NCBI GenBank assembly: GCA_965199595.1
Contig: OZ241182.1
Span: 1,426,001-1,490,000 of the forward strand
DNA length: 64,000 nucleotides
From: JBBROS01 sp965199595
GTDB lineage: Bacteria > Pseudomonadota > Alphaproteobacteria > Acetobacterales > Acetobacteraceae
Direction of reading: 5' to 3'
The translations under genes and the position numbers were made by a program. Shown here piece after piece: positions 19,370-28,017 of this stretch. The notes under the pieces were generated by a model that did no database searches, was not told where the DNA came from, and saw nothing but the letters and a program-made list of their open reading frames with translations. Within the stretch, counting starts at the first letter, position 1. Each line of letters begins with the position of its first letter.

Positions 19370-19809
19370 TCGCGCTGGCGCTCGGGCTGATCGCCCTGGG
19401 CGCCCTGCTGTGGGCGGCCAACGCCTTCTCCCGCGCCAGCGTCGCCAGCCTGAAGGGGCTGGCGGCCTGGGTGGTGGCGCTGGCCGGGCTGAGCATCGCC
19501 ACCCTGCTGTTCCTCACCGGGCGGGGGGCGCTGGCCATCAGCGGGCTGGTGCTGCTGGGGCCGCTGGCCTGGAGCTACTGGCAGGAAAGCCGGCGCGGCG
19601 GCGGGTCTCGGGCCCCGTCGGCCCCGTCCAGCCGCATGAGCCGGCGCGAGGCCCTCGAGGTGCTCGGCCTGTCCGAAGGGGCCTCGGACAGCGACATCCG
19701 CGCCGCCTGGGTGCACCTGATGCGCTCCGCCCACCCGGATGGCGGCGGCACGGACTGGCTGGCCTCGCGGGTGAACCAGGCCAAGGACGTGCTGCTGGGC
19801 CGGCGCTAG
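19366..19809 (+). CDS. membrane-anchored J-domain protein
   Basis: A 147-residue protein with two to three hydrophobic segments in the first 70 residues and a C-terminal J-domain with the HPD signature in MRSAHPDGGGTDW. The layout resembles alphaproteobacterial relatives of mitochondrial Tim14/Pam18, where a J-domain follows a membrane anchor and stimulates DnaK. The GTG start overlaps the maeB stop by four bases. The TAG stop lies in the left arm of the first hairpin of the next cluster. Confidence 0.8.
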
Positions 19810-19850
19810 ACCCGGTTTGCCCTGACGGTGTCAGGCCGATTCGGGTCTAG
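19806..19850. repeat. hairpin 1 of four, containing the stop codon of the J-domain gene
   Basis: Arms 19806-19814 (CTAGACCCG) and 19842-19850 (CGGGTCTAG) are perfectly complementary; an inner stem CCTGAC/GTCAGG (19821-19826, 19830-19835) closes on GGT. The TAG of the preceding gene is part of the outer arm. Confidence 0.85.
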
Positions 19851-19859
19851 TCATGTCTG

Positions 19860-19906
19860 GTCTGGCGATTGACGTCCTGACCGTTTCCGTGAGGACGATC
19901 GCAGAC
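19860..19906. repeat. hairpin 2 of four
   Basis: Left arm GTCTG-G-CGAT (19860-19869) pairs with ATCG-CAGAC (19898-19906); CGTCCT (19873-19878) pairs with AGGACG (19892-19897). Several bulges make it less perfect than its neighbours. Confidence 0.7.
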
Positions 19907-19947
19907 TAAGCAGACTTTCGTGGCTTGTGCCACGGAAGCCTGCTTAG
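19906..19947. repeat. hairpin 3 of four
   Basis: Outer arms CTAAGCAG (19906-19913) and CTGCTTAG (19940-19947), then CTT/AAG and a perfect CGTGGC/GCCACG stem around the loop TTGT. It starts at the base where hairpin 2 ends. Confidence 0.85.
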
Positions 19948-19961
19948 GACTCCTTGAAGAC

Positions 19962-20007
19962 GCATCATCTTTCTCGCGGGATGCAAGGGCATCCCGCGAG
20001 ATGATGC
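19962..20007. repeat. hairpin 4 of four, next to the racemase stop codon
   Basis: Outer arms GCATCAT (19962-19968) and ATGATGC (20001-20007); inner perfect 12-bp stem 19973-19984 with 19989-20000 around AAGG. It ends directly at the stop codon of the convergent racemase gene and could act as its terminator. Confidence 0.85.
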
Positions 20008-20715
20008 TTAGCTGCCGCGGGCCCAGGCGATGGCGGCGCGGGCCAGGCCGTCGATGGTGTCCACCACCGGCACGCCCAGCCGATCCCACGGCCCGGCCTG
20101 GAGGCCCAGCGGGATCTCGGTGCAGCCCAGCACCACCGCCGCCGCGCCGCGTGACCGTAGCGACCGCACCACGGTGGCCAGCGGTTCATAGGCGGCTTGC
20201 ACCCGGTTCGCCTTCACGGCGGCGATGGCGGGCGTGACCAGCCGGGCCATCTCATCGGCATCGGGCGCGATGGTGGTCCAGCCCTGCGCGGCCAGCCGGT
20301 CCTGATACAGCCGCATCGCCAGCGTGGTCGCGGTGCCCATGATGCCGATGGTGCCGCTCATGATGCCTTGGCGGCGCAGGTCGGCGGCGGCGGCGTCGAT
20401 GATGTCCAGGATCGGCAGCACGGTGCCGGCGCGCATCTGCGTGATCCAGCCATGCGCGGTGTTGCACGGCACGACGATGGCGCCGCAGCCCGCTGCCTCC
20501 AGCCCGCGGACGCCGCGCATCAGCGCCGGCAGCGGGTCCGGCCCGGTGCCGGTGCGGGCGGCCCCGCGGTCCGGGATGCGCGGGTCCGACCACAGCACGG
20601 CGGGGATGTGGTCCTGGTCGCATCCGGCTGGGGTCAGCAGCGTCAGCCGCAGCATGAAGTGTGCGCTGGCCAGCGGCCCCATGCCGCCCAGCACGCCCAG
20701 GATACGGTCGTTCAT
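20008..20715 (-). CDS. aspartate/glutamate racemase family protein
   Basis: A 235-residue cofactor-independent racemase-fold protein. The opening is ILGVLGGMGPLAS, and the two catalytic cysteines lie in VPCNTAH and LGCTEIPL, so both acid/base residues are present. Aspartate racemase is the nearest well-known activity, but the substrate is not fixed by the sequence. It converges on the J-domain gene across the four-hairpin cluster and is divergent from the GDPD gene. Confidence 0.85.
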   Translation of the reverse strand: MNDRILGVLGGMGPLASAHFMLRLTLLTPAGCDQDHIPAVLWSDPRIPDRGAARTGTGPDPLPALMRGVRGLEAAGCGAIVVPCNTAHGWITQMRAGTVLPILDIIDAAAADLRRQGIMSGTIGIMGTATTLAMRLYQDRLAAQGWTTIAPDADEMARLVTPAIAAVKANRVQAAYEPLATVVRSLRSRGAAAVVLGCTEIPLGLQAGPWDRLGVPVVDTIDGLARAAIAWARGS

Positions 20716-20760
20716 GCGGCCTTATTGACCCGGCCACAGCGAGGCGGCAAGAGCCTGGGC

Positions 20761-21603
20761 ATGACCAGACCCTTCCAGCTCCAGGGCCATCGCGGCGCGC
20801 GCGGCCTGTTCCCCGAGAACACCGTCGAGGGCTTCCGGTCCGGCATCGCCATGGGGCTGCGGTGGTTCGAGCTGGATGTGGGCGTGCTGCGTGACGGCAC
20901 CGTGGTGGTGCACCACGACCTGGCGCTGAACCCGGACATTGCGCGCACGCCGGGCAACAACTGGTTCACCGGGGCCGGGCCATTGCTGCGGAAGATGGAT
21001 TGGGAGGAGGCGCAGGACTACGACGTGGGCCGCATCCTGCCCGGCAGCCCCACGGCGCTGAAGTTCCCCGACCAGGTGCCGCAGGATGGCGCCCGCATCC
21101 CGCGGCTGGTGGATGTGCTGGCGCTGGATGGGCGGGTGGGCTGGAACATCGAGCTGAAGCTGCAGCCGGACCGGCCGGACTGGACGGTGCCGGCCGAGGA
21201 GATGGTGGAGCGCACCCTGGCCGCCGTGGATGCGGCGGGGGCGGCAGGCCGGGTGACGATCCAGAGCTTCGACTGGCGGGCGCCGCGCCATTCCCGGCGC
21301 ATCCGTCCGGAGATCGCCTGCGGCTGGCTGACGCGCGCGGAGACCATCGCCGACCCGGCCCTGTGGTGGGGTCTCGATGCCCCGGCCTCACCGCCCGAGG
21401 CGATCGCGGCGGAAGGCGGCGGCACCTGGACGCCCTACTGGGAGGAGCTGACGCCGGCCTTGCTGGCCAAGGCGCACGGCCTGGGGCTGTCGGTGATCCC
21501 GTGGACGGTGAACGACCCGGCGGAGATGCGGCGGCTGATGGACTGGGGCGTGGATGGGCTGATCACGGACCGGCCGGACCTGGCGCCCGGGTTGCCGGTC
21601 TGA
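20761..21603 (+). CDS. glycerophosphodiester phosphodiesterase
   Basis: A 280-residue GDPD TIM barrel with GHRGARGLFPENTVEGF at residue 8, the metal ligands in ELDV and the catalytic HHD. It hydrolyses glycerophosphodiesters to sn-glycerol 3-phosphate and an alcohol. No signal peptide is seen, so it is cytoplasmic, like UgpQ. The conserved part starts right at the chosen ATG; the long upstream open frame runs antisense through the racemase gene and was discarded. Confidence 0.9.
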   Translation: MTRPFQLQGHRGARGLFPENTVEGFRSGIAMGLRWFELDVGVLRDGTVVVHHDLALNPDIARTPGNNWFTGAGPLLRKMDWEEAQDYDVGRILPGSPTALKFPDQVPQDGARIPRLVDVLALDGRVGWNIELKLQPDRPDWTVPAEEMVERTLAAVDAAGAAGRVTIQSFDWRAPRHSRRIRPEIACGWLTRAETIADPALWWGLDAPASPPEAIAAEGGGTWTPYWEELTPALLAKAHGLGLSVIPWTVNDPAEMRRLMDWGVDGLITDRPDLAPGLPV

Positions 21604-21684
21604 CGCCGCCCGATGGGTGTTCCGGCGTTGCTCGTGGCGGGTCGAGACGCGCCGCTGATCACTCCATGACGGCCGTTATGGGCT

Positions 21685-21712
21685 GCCGGCCTGGCACGAA
21701 CGCCAGGCCGGC
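21685..21712. terminator. bidirectional hairpin between GDPD and gltA
   Basis: Perfect 11-bp stem GCCGGCCTGGC (21685-21695) and its complement (21702-21712), loop ACGAAC, between two convergent genes. No T-run follows on either strand, so termination efficiency is uncertain. Confidence 0.6.
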
Positions 21713-21720
21713 TATTGGCC

Positions 21721-23025
21721 TCAGCGGTTTTCCATCGGCACGAAGTCGCGCTTGGCGTGCCCGATGTAGAGCTGGCGGGGGCGGCCGATGCGCTGCGTCG
21801 AATCCTCGATCATCTCCTTCCACTGGCTGATCCAGCCCACGGTGCGCGCGACGGCGAACAGCACGGTGAACATGCTGGTCGGGAAGCCCATCGCCTTCAG
21901 GATGATGCCCGAATAGAAATCAACGTTCGGATACAGCTTCTTGCTGATGAAGTAATCGTCGCTCAGCGCGATCCGCTCCAGCTCCATCGCCATGTCGAGC
22001 GTCGGGCTGTTCTTGATGCCGAGCTCGGCCAGCACCTCGCGGCAGGTCTCCTGCATGATCTTGGCGCGGGGGTCGTAGTTCTTGTACACGCGATGGCCGA
22101 AGCCCATCAGGCGCACGCCGCTCGACTTGTCCTTCACCTTGGTGATGAAGGCCGGGATGTTGTCCACCGAGCCGATCTCGTCCAGCATCTTCAGCACCGC
22201 CTCGTTGGCGCCGCCATGGGCGGGGCCCCACAGGCTGGCGATGCCGGCGGCGATGCAGGCGAAGGGGTTGGCGCCGGTGGAGCCGGCCAGGCGCACCGTG
22301 CTCGTGCTGGCGTTCTGCTCGTGGTCCGCATGCAGGATGAAGATGCGGTCCATGGCGCGCTCCAGCACCGGGCTCACCTTGTAGTCCTCGGCCGGCACCG
22401 CGTTGACCATGTGCAGGAAGTTCGCGGCATAGCTGAGGTCGTTGCGCGGATAGATGAAGGGCTGGCCGATGGTGTACTTGTGCGCCCAGGCGGCGATCGT
22501 CGGCAGCTTGGCGATCAGGCGGAAGGCGCTGATGCGGCGGTGCTCGTCGTTCGTGATGTCCAGGCTGTCGTGGTAGAAGGCGCTGAGCGCGCCGACCACG
22601 CCGCACAGCACCGCCATCGGGTGCGCGTCGCGGCGAAAGCCGTCGTAGAAGCGGCGCAGCTGCTCGTGCAGCATGGTGTGGTGCATGACGCCCTTCTCGA
22701 ACTCGGCCTTCTCGGCCGCGCCGGGCAGCTCGCCGTTGAGCAGCAGATAGGCGACTTCGAGGAACGAGCTGTTCTCGGCCAGCTGGTCGATGGGATAGCC
22801 GCGGTGCAGCAGCACGCCCTCGTCGCCATCGATGTAGGTGATCTTGCTCTCGCAGGCCGCGGTCATGCCATAGCCGATATCGAAGGTGAACACGCCGAAG
22901 GTGGCGTTGATCTTGCTGATGTCGGCCACCGACGGTCCGATGGTGCCGGGGCGCAGCGGCAGGGCAAGGGACTTGTCGGAGCCGTCCATGGTCAGGGTCA
23001 TCGACCCGGTGTTCGTGCCACTCAT
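21721..23025 (-). CDS. gltA: citrate synthase
   Basis: A 434-residue type II citrate synthase, the entry step of the TCA cycle. Catalytic segments are seen: HADHEQNAS and GPAHGGANE with the His residues, and GFGHRVYKNYDPRA. Length is normal for the hexameric proteobacterial form. A promoter candidate lies upstream on the minus strand and a bidirectional hairpin lies at the 3' end, so it is probably monocistronic. Confidence 0.97.
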   Translation of the reverse strand: MSGTNTGSMTLTMDGSDKSLALPLRPGTIGPSVADISKINATFGVFTFDIGYGMTAACESKITYIDGDEGVLLHRGYPIDQLAENSSFLEVAYLLLNGELPGAAEKAEFEKGVMHHTMLHEQLRRFYDGFRRDAHPMAVLCGVVGALSAFYHDSLDITNDEHRRISAFRLIAKLPTIAAWAHKYTIGQPFIYPRNDLSYAANFLHMVNAVPAEDYKVSPVLERAMDRIFILHADHEQNASTSTVRLAGSTGANPFACIAAGIASLWGPAHGGANEAVLKMLDEIGSVDNIPAFITKVKDKSSGVRLMGFGHRVYKNYDPRAKIMQETCREVLAELGIKNSPTLDMAMELERIALSDDYFISKKLYPNVDFYSGIILKAMGFPTSMFTVLFAVARTVGWISQWKEMIEDSTQRIGRPRQLYIGHAKRDFVPMENR

Positions 23026-23102
23026 GCCTTGTTCACCCCATTATAGCCTGCCGCTCTCTGGCTGGTCGGACGGCCCGGCCCAGCCCGCGGTGCTTCCTGG
23101 CG

Positions 23103-23131
23103 AAATTATGGCGGCGGTGACATTAACGCAA
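23103..23131 (-). promoter_or_regulatory. candidate promoter of gltA
   Basis: On the minus strand TTGCGT (23131-23126) and TAATTT (23108-23103) are separated by exactly 17 bases, about 75 bases before the gltA start in an AT-richer pocket. Matches to the sigma-70 consensus are partial. Confidence 0.35.
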
Positions 23132-23149
23132 CCTTCGCACCCGCAACAT

Positions 23150-23689
23150 CTAGCGACGGCTCGCGTCACCCCAGAGTCCGGCGCCCTGCTTGCGGGCGCG
23201 CAGCTCGAGGTCCGCCAGCGCCGGGGCATCCGGCCGGGCCCGCGCCCAGCCGCTGGCGACCACGGCGCTGCTGAGGTCGGTGCCGTTCACGTCGCAGGCG
23301 CCATAGGGCCGCCCCATGCCGTCATTCCCGGCCAGCCGGCAGTCGATCCGGCGGTCGCGCACCAGCCCGGCCAGCAGCATGGTCGCCGCCCCGCCGCAAT
23401 CGGTGCCGCCCCGGCACAGGTCGCCGCGCACCGGCGCCTCGATCCCGGCCAGGCGGATCACCCGGCCGCCCAGCCGCAGCGTGTCACCGTCGATCACCGC
23501 CACCTGGTTCGGCTCCGCCTGCAGGCGCTCCGGCCCGCCCGGGGCGCGGCCGAACAGGTCCGATGACCAGCCGATCCCGATGACGCCGGCCACCACCACG
23601 CTCGCAGCCAGCCAGCCGAGCACGGCTTTGCCGGCCCGGCTGGACCAGGTGGAGGAGGATGGACGAAAGATGCGCCGGGGTGACTTCAT
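23150..23689 (-). CDS. thermonuclease (SNase-like) family protein, membrane-anchored
   Basis: A 179-residue protein with a hydrophobic segment at residues 22-42 (probably signal anchor) and then an SNase-like fold: VIDGDTLRLGGRVIRLAGIEAP, then GRPYGAC and ASGWARA. The usual catalytic Arg-Glu-Arg set cannot be clearly assigned; LAGIEAPVRG keeps the first part. Four cysteines in the middle are unusual for nucleases. It is likely periplasmic; activity is not certain. Confidence 0.75.
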   Translation of the reverse strand: MKSPRRIFRPSSSTWSSRAGKAVLGWLAASVVVAGVIGIGWSSDLFGRAPGGPERLQAEPNQVAVIDGDTLRLGGRVIRLAGIEAPVRGDLCRGGTDCGGAATMLLAGLVRDRRIDCRLAGNDGMGRPYGACDVNGTDLSSAVVASGWARARPDAPALADLELRARKQGAGLWGDASRR

Positions 23690-23750
23690 CCGGACCCAAC
23701 AAGTTGATCTCCGCTACGCCTAGCCCGTCCCGACAAGCCGGCGCAACTCC

Positions 23751-25199
23751 TCAGTCCGGCGGAGGTGCCCCGACAGGCGCGGGCGGCTTGGGCCGGGGCG
23801 GCCTGGGCACGTCGGGCCAAAATGGCTTCACGGCCCTGAAGTCCCGCCACGCCTTCACGATCCGGCTGCGCGCGGCGTTCGACTGTGCCGCGGTGAACCC
23901 CTCCGCCAGCCCGGCCGCATAGCCGCGCTCGGACCGGCCCAGCTGCGCCATCAGCCCGCCGACCGCGCTGCCGTCGTTCAGCAGGCCCAGCTCCTCCTGC
24001 AGGTCAGCCAGGGCGCGCAGGAACCGGCGGGAGGGCTTCGCCCCGAACAGCGGCTGGAAGAACTCCGCCGTGTAGCGCAGCCGCTTGCAGTCCTTGCGCA
24101 GCTCGTGCAGCGCCGGCACCGGCAGGGCGGCGATCCCCCGCCCGGCGCGCCGCACGGTCCGCAGCCGCGCCGCGAGCCGCGCCGCCGCGAAGCCCGGCAT
24201 CTCGGGTCCATCCGGCCAGGGCCGGTCGCTCGCGAGCAAGGCCAGGCTCGCCGCCAGGGTGCGGAACCCGGCACCCGTCAGATAGGCTTGCAGCCCCCGA
24301 TACACCTTGCGCCGCCGCCGCACCCCGGCGCGCAGCATGGCGGCGCAGCGGGCATCCCCGGGGAAGGCCGCCGCCAGGCGGGCGCCGGCGCCGTGCATGA
24401 ACACGTCCCAGTCCCGCGCGGCGCCAAGCTGGGCCGCGCAGTCCTTCAGGGGCGCGGCGATGGCGGCCAGGGCCGGGCTGGTGGCGACGGGGCGGAAGGT
24501 GGAGAGGGCGGCGCGCAGGCGCCGGGTCGCGACGCGCATCTGGTGCACCGGCTCGGGCCCGTCGGCGCCGGGGATGCGCGCCGCCCAGAACAGCATGAGC
24601 CGGAGCTGCGCGCCCAGGATCGCCGCCAGCACCGGCCCGGCCTGCTGCGCCGGATCGAGCGGCAGCGGCGCCGGGGCTGGTGCGGCTGGCGAGACCTGCA
24701 GGGCCTCCTGCGCCAGGCTGGTGCGCGGCAGGCTTGCGCCGGCCTGGATCAGCTGCGCCATCAGGGCGGCGACGGCGGCGCCGGGTCCATCGAGGGAGAG
24801 GCGGCTGGGTGGCACCGGGCCGCGACGGATGAAGCGGCCCTCCAGCACGACCAGGTGGACGACGCCGGCGGGACCGGTCCAGCGATACAGCCGGCGCGTG
24901 CCCTCCCACTCCGCGCGAATCCCGATCTCGCCGGAGATGGCGGGGCCGAGCGCCACCAGGTCGCGGGTTTCGGCCAGCAGGGCGCCGGGATGCCAGGCCT
25001 CCGCCGCGCGCGTCAGCCGCCAGGTGCCGTTGGAGCGGCATAGCGTCAGCCCGTCATGGATCAGGGCCCCGCCCGGCGTGTCATGCCATTCCAGGCGCAG
25101 CTTCTGGCTGCGGCCGGCCAGGCGCAGACCGGGGATGCCTGACAGGGCGGCGAGTGCGGGGAGGCCGAGCGTCAGCTCCAGCAGGGCAGGGTCAGGCAC
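23751..25199 (-). CDS. CHAD-domain protein (CYTH-CHAD-like)
   Basis: A 482-residue protein. The C-terminal half, from about residue 205, is a CHAD domain with HQMRVATRRLRAALSTF and HELRKDCKRLRYTAEFF, the conserved histidine and basic helices that bind polyphosphate. The N-terminal part is a degenerate CYTH-like region that lacks a clear ExExK motif, so triphosphatase activity is doubtful. The start overlaps the end of the sixA-like gene by eight bases, implying joint transcription. Confidence 0.8.
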   Translation of the reverse strand: MPDPALLELTLGLPALAALSGIPGLRLAGRSQKLRLEWHDTPGGALIHDGLTLCRSNGTWRLTRAAEAWHPGALLAETRDLVALGPAISGEIGIRAEWEGTRRLYRWTGPAGVVHLVVLEGRFIRRGPVPPSRLSLDGPGAAVAALMAQLIQAGASLPRTSLAQEALQVSPAAPAPAPLPLDPAQQAGPVLAAILGAQLRLMLFWAARIPGADGPEPVHQMRVATRRLRAALSTFRPVATSPALAAIAAPLKDCAAQLGAARDWDVFMHGAGARLAAAFPGDARCAAMLRAGVRRRRKVYRGLQAYLTGAGFRTLAASLALLASDRPWPDGPEMPGFAAARLAARLRTVRRAGRGIAALPVPALHELRKDCKRLRYTAEFFQPLFGAKPSRRFLRALADLQEELGLLNDGSAVGGLMAQLGRSERGYAAGLAEGFTAAQSNAARSRIVKAWRDFRAVKPFWPDVPRPPRPKPPAPVGAPPPD

Positions 25200-25719
25200 C
25201 CGGCAGATCGCGCGGGCAGAGGACGCGCACCAGGCGCCCGCCGCCCGTGTGCAGGCCGTCCCATCCGCCGGGCAACGTGAACTCCGCCAGCGTGCCGGAG
25301 GGATAGCCTTCGGACAGCCGGCGCATGTCGGGGTTGGCGGGCGTCATGGCCTTGGCCCCCACCAGGTCCAGCGCCAGCTCGTGGATGCCGGGGTTGTGAC
25401 CCACCACCATCACGCTGCGCACGGTGGGGCTGACCTCCTGCAGGATGCCGAGGATGCTGGCGGCCGAGGCGAGATAGAGGACGTCCATCGGTTCGACCAG
25501 CGGGGTTTCCGGCCAGGGTTCCAGCGCCGCCAGCGTCTCCCGCGTGCGCCTGGCGGTGCTGACCAGGACCAGGTCGGGGCAGAGGCCCAGATTGGTGAGC
25601 GCCGCCCGCATCGCCGTCGCGGCCTGGATGCCGCGCGGGTTGAGGGGCCTGGCGTGGTCCGACAGGTCGCGGTCGTCCCACGAGGATTTCGCGTGCCGGA
25701 GCAGGAGGAGCTGGCGCAT
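25192..25719 (-). CDS. SixA-like histidine phosphatase
   Basis: A 175-residue histidine phosphatase of the SixA type: LLLLRHAKSSW carries the RHG-like catalytic histidine, and VVGHNPGIHELA the second. In E. coli SixA removes phosphate from histidine phosphotransfer proteins of the nitrogen phosphotransferase system. The start is the ATG right before RQLLLLRHA; an in-frame extension upstream is not conserved-looking. It precedes the CHAD gene with an eight-base overlap. Confidence 0.85.
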   Translation of the reverse strand: MRQLLLLRHAKSSWDDRDLSDHARPLNPRGIQAATAMRAALTNLGLCPDLVLVSTARRTRETLAALEPWPETPLVEPMDVLYLASAASILGILQEVSPTVRSVMVVGHNPGIHELALDLVGAKAMTPANPDMRRLSEGYPSGTLAEFTLPGGWDGLHTGGGRLVRVLCPRDLPGA

Positions 25720-25821
25720 GGGGAGAGACTGCCCCCGCGCCGGGGCGGCGGCAAGGCTTGCGGCGAGACTTGCGGTATGGGCGTGCGGCGCCACCTTCGG
25801 GATTTAAGGAGGGATCGCACG

Positions 25822-27384
25822 TTGGACCCATCCCCGAGCCAGCCGGTCGGCAGCCTGCGCCTGGTGCTGGGCGACCAGTGCTCGCGCAACATCGCCGCCC
25901 TCTCCGACCTCGACCCGGCTGCCGACGTGGTGCTGATGGCCGAGGTGCAGGATGAGTGCACCTATGTGAAGCATCACAAGAAGAAGATCGTGCTGGTGCT
26001 CTCCGCCATGCGCCACTTTGCCCGTGCGCTGCAGGCGCGGGGGGTGCGGGTGGATTACGTCACCCTCGATGACCCGGCCAACACCCACAGCCTGCGCGGC
26101 GAGATGCTGCGGGCCGTGGCGCGGCACCGCCCGGGCCGGGTCGTGGCGACGGAGAGCGGCGAGTGGCGGCTGGAGCAGGACATGCGCGGCTGGCAGGCGG
26201 CGGCCGGGCTGGAGGTGGAGATCCGCGACGACACGCGGTTCCTGTGCCGCAAGCAGGAGTTCCGTGCCTGGGCGGCGGGGCGCAAGGGCCTGCGCATGGA
26301 GTTCTTCTACCGGGAGATGCGGCGCGACCACGGCGTGCTGATGGAGGGGGAGGCCCCGGCCGGCGGGCGCTGGAACTACGACCCGGAGAACCGCAAGCCG
26401 CTGCCGAAGTCCATCACGCCGCCGCCGGCGCCGCAGTTCCCGCCCGATGCCATCACCCGGGCGGTGATGGCGCTGGTGGCCGAGCGGTTCGCCGAGCATT
26501 TCGGCGAGGTGGACGGCTTCGCGCTGCCGGTGACGGCGCAGGATGCGGCGGTGGCGCTGGCGGACTTCGTGACGCACCGGCTGCCGGGCTTCGGGGACTG
26601 GCAGGACACCATGAAGACCGGCGAGAGTGCTATGTTCCACGCCCTGATCTCCACCTCGATGAACTGCGGGCTGCTGGACCCCATGGTGGCGTGCCGCGCG
26701 GCGGAGGCGGCCTGGCTGGCCGGGCAGGCACCGCTGAATGCCGTCGAGGGTTTCGTGCGGCAAATCCTCGGCTGGCGGGAATACGTGCGCGGCATCTACT
26801 GGCTCAAGGTGCCGGAATACCGGGAGATGAACGCGCTGCAGGCCACCCGCCGCATGCCGTGGTTCTACTGGAGCGGCGAGACGCGGATGAACTGCCTGCA
26901 CCAGGCGATCACCGATACGCGCACCCACGCCTATGCCCACCACATCCAGCGCCTGATGATCACCGGCAACTTCGCGCTGCTGGCCGGGCTGCACCCCGAT
27001 GACGTCGATGAGTGGTACATGGTGGTCTATGCCGACGCCTATGAATGGGTGGAGATGCCGAACGTGCGCGGCATGGCCCTGCATGGCGATGGCGGCATCA
27101 TGGGCAGCAAGCCCTATGCCTCATCCGGCGCGTACATCGACCGCATGAGCGACTATTGCAAACCGTGTCATTACAACGTGAAGCAGGCGACGGGGCCGCA
27201 GGCCTGCCCGTTCAACGCGCTGTACTGGGACTTCATCGCCCGGCACCATGACCGCTTCGCCGGCAACAACCGCATGGCCATGCCGGTCCGCACCATGGAA
27301 CGCATGGATCCGGCGAAGCTCGCGGGCCTGCGGTCCCAGGCCGCAAGCTTCCTGGCTGAAATGGACGCCGGCACGTTGGTCTAG
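25822..27384 (+). CDS. phrB: Fe-S cluster (6-4) photolyase / cryptochrome-related protein
   Basis: A 520-residue photolyase-related (DPRP / FeS-BCP) protein. The opening LRLVLGDQCSRNIAAL is typical. Cysteines for a [4Fe-4S] cluster appear in TRMNCLHQA and in YCKPCHYNV...QACPFNALY. Relatives repair (6-4) photoproducts using FAD and light. The start is a TTG preceded by AAGGAGG with eight bases between, the strongest Shine-Dalgarno in the area; no ATG is suitable. The 1.5-kb open frame upstream is antisense to the CHAD and sixA genes. Confidence 0.92.
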   Translation: MDPSPSQPVGSLRLVLGDQCSRNIAALSDLDPAADVVLMAEVQDECTYVKHHKKKIVLVLSAMRHFARALQARGVRVDYVTLDDPANTHSLRGEMLRAVARHRPGRVVATESGEWRLEQDMRGWQAAAGLEVEIRDDTRFLCRKQEFRAWAAGRKGLRMEFFYREMRRDHGVLMEGEAPAGGRWNYDPENRKPLPKSITPPPAPQFPPDAITRAVMALVAERFAEHFGEVDGFALPVTAQDAAVALADFVTHRLPGFGDWQDTMKTGESAMFHALISTSMNCGLLDPMVACRAAEAAWLAGQAPLNAVEGFVRQILGWREYVRGIYWLKVPEYREMNALQATRRMPWFYWSGETRMNCLHQAITDTRTHAYAHHIQRLMITGNFALLAGLHPDDVDEWYMVVYADAYEWVEMPNVRGMALHGDGGIMGSKPYASSGAYIDRMSDYCKPCHYNVKQATGPQACPFNALYWDFIARHHDRFAGNNRMAMPVRTMERMDPAKLAGLRSQAASFLAEMDAGTLV

Positions 27385-27440
27385 TCAGCGGGGGTCCAGT
27401 CGGCGGGGCTCCAGTCGGCGGGCGGATCCGCCGGCTCGCG

Positions 27441-27929
27441 CTACTTGTTGGCGGCGGCAGCCTTCACGCAGCTGCCCAGTGCGGTGATGGCGGCGCCTGA
27501 TCCGTCGAGCGGCTCCTCGAAGGTCTTGCCGGAGACGGTCACGAACAGGGAGCTTCCGGCGATGAACTTCTTGAACATCACATCCGGGTTCGGCTCGGGC
27601 ACGATGAGCATCTCGGCGCTGGTCGCGATCCCGGTGCCGCTCACCGGCGCATCCCTGTCCACCCTGTAGGTGATCGGGTACTGCTTGCCTTCGGTCAGCT
27701 TGGCATCGGGTTCGGAGAACAGGAACATGGTGGTGCCCTCGGTATCGGCCGAGAACCCGACCATCGACTTGTCCTCGAACACCAGGACGGTGGCGCAGGT
27801 CTGCAGGCCGGCCGCGTTCTTGTGGTTGGAAACCTTCCAGCCGCCGACGTCGATCGTCTGTCCGGGAGATTGCGCCATGGCCGGCGCCGTCAGGGCCGCA
27901 AGGATGGCTGCGGTAGCGAATGGACGCAT
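27441..27929 (-). CDS. exported protein of unknown function
   Basis: A 162-residue protein with a clean signal peptide (MRPFATAAILAALTAPAMAQ, cleavage after AMAQ). The mature part includes GWKVSNHKNAAGLQTC and a C-terminal cysteine in GSCVKA that could form a disulfide with the first. No named family is recognised; the make-up suggests a small periplasmic beta-rich protein. GGGAGA precedes the ATG. It converges on the photolyase gene. Confidence 0.75.
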   Translation of the reverse strand: MRPFATAAILAALTAPAMAQSPGQTIDVGGWKVSNHKNAAGLQTCATVLVFEDKSMVGFSADTEGTTMFLFSEPDAKLTEGKQYPITYRVDRDAPVSGTGIATSAEMLIVPEPNPDVMFKKFIAGSSLFVTVSGKTFEEPLDGSGAAITALGSCVKAAAANK

Positions 27930-27996
27930 GATGTCTCCCGGAGATTTCTTACGAAACCCGAATAGATGCTGAATTGCGCACAGCGGCAAGCATGTT

Positions 27997-28007
27997 CCCC
28001 CCCCCCC
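27997..28007. repeat. homopolymer of 11 C
   Basis: A run of eleven C between the exported protein gene and the metallophosphoesterase gene, outside any likely coding region. Runs of this length are slippage-prone and also error-prone in sequencing. Confidence 0.9.
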
Positions 28008-28017
28008 GATCGACGCA

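Noticed and set aside
24307..25821. 1.5-kb upstream extension of the (6-4) photolyase frame
   Set aside because: It runs antisense through the CHAD and SixA genes; a strong Shine-Dalgarno and TTG mark the real start at 25822.
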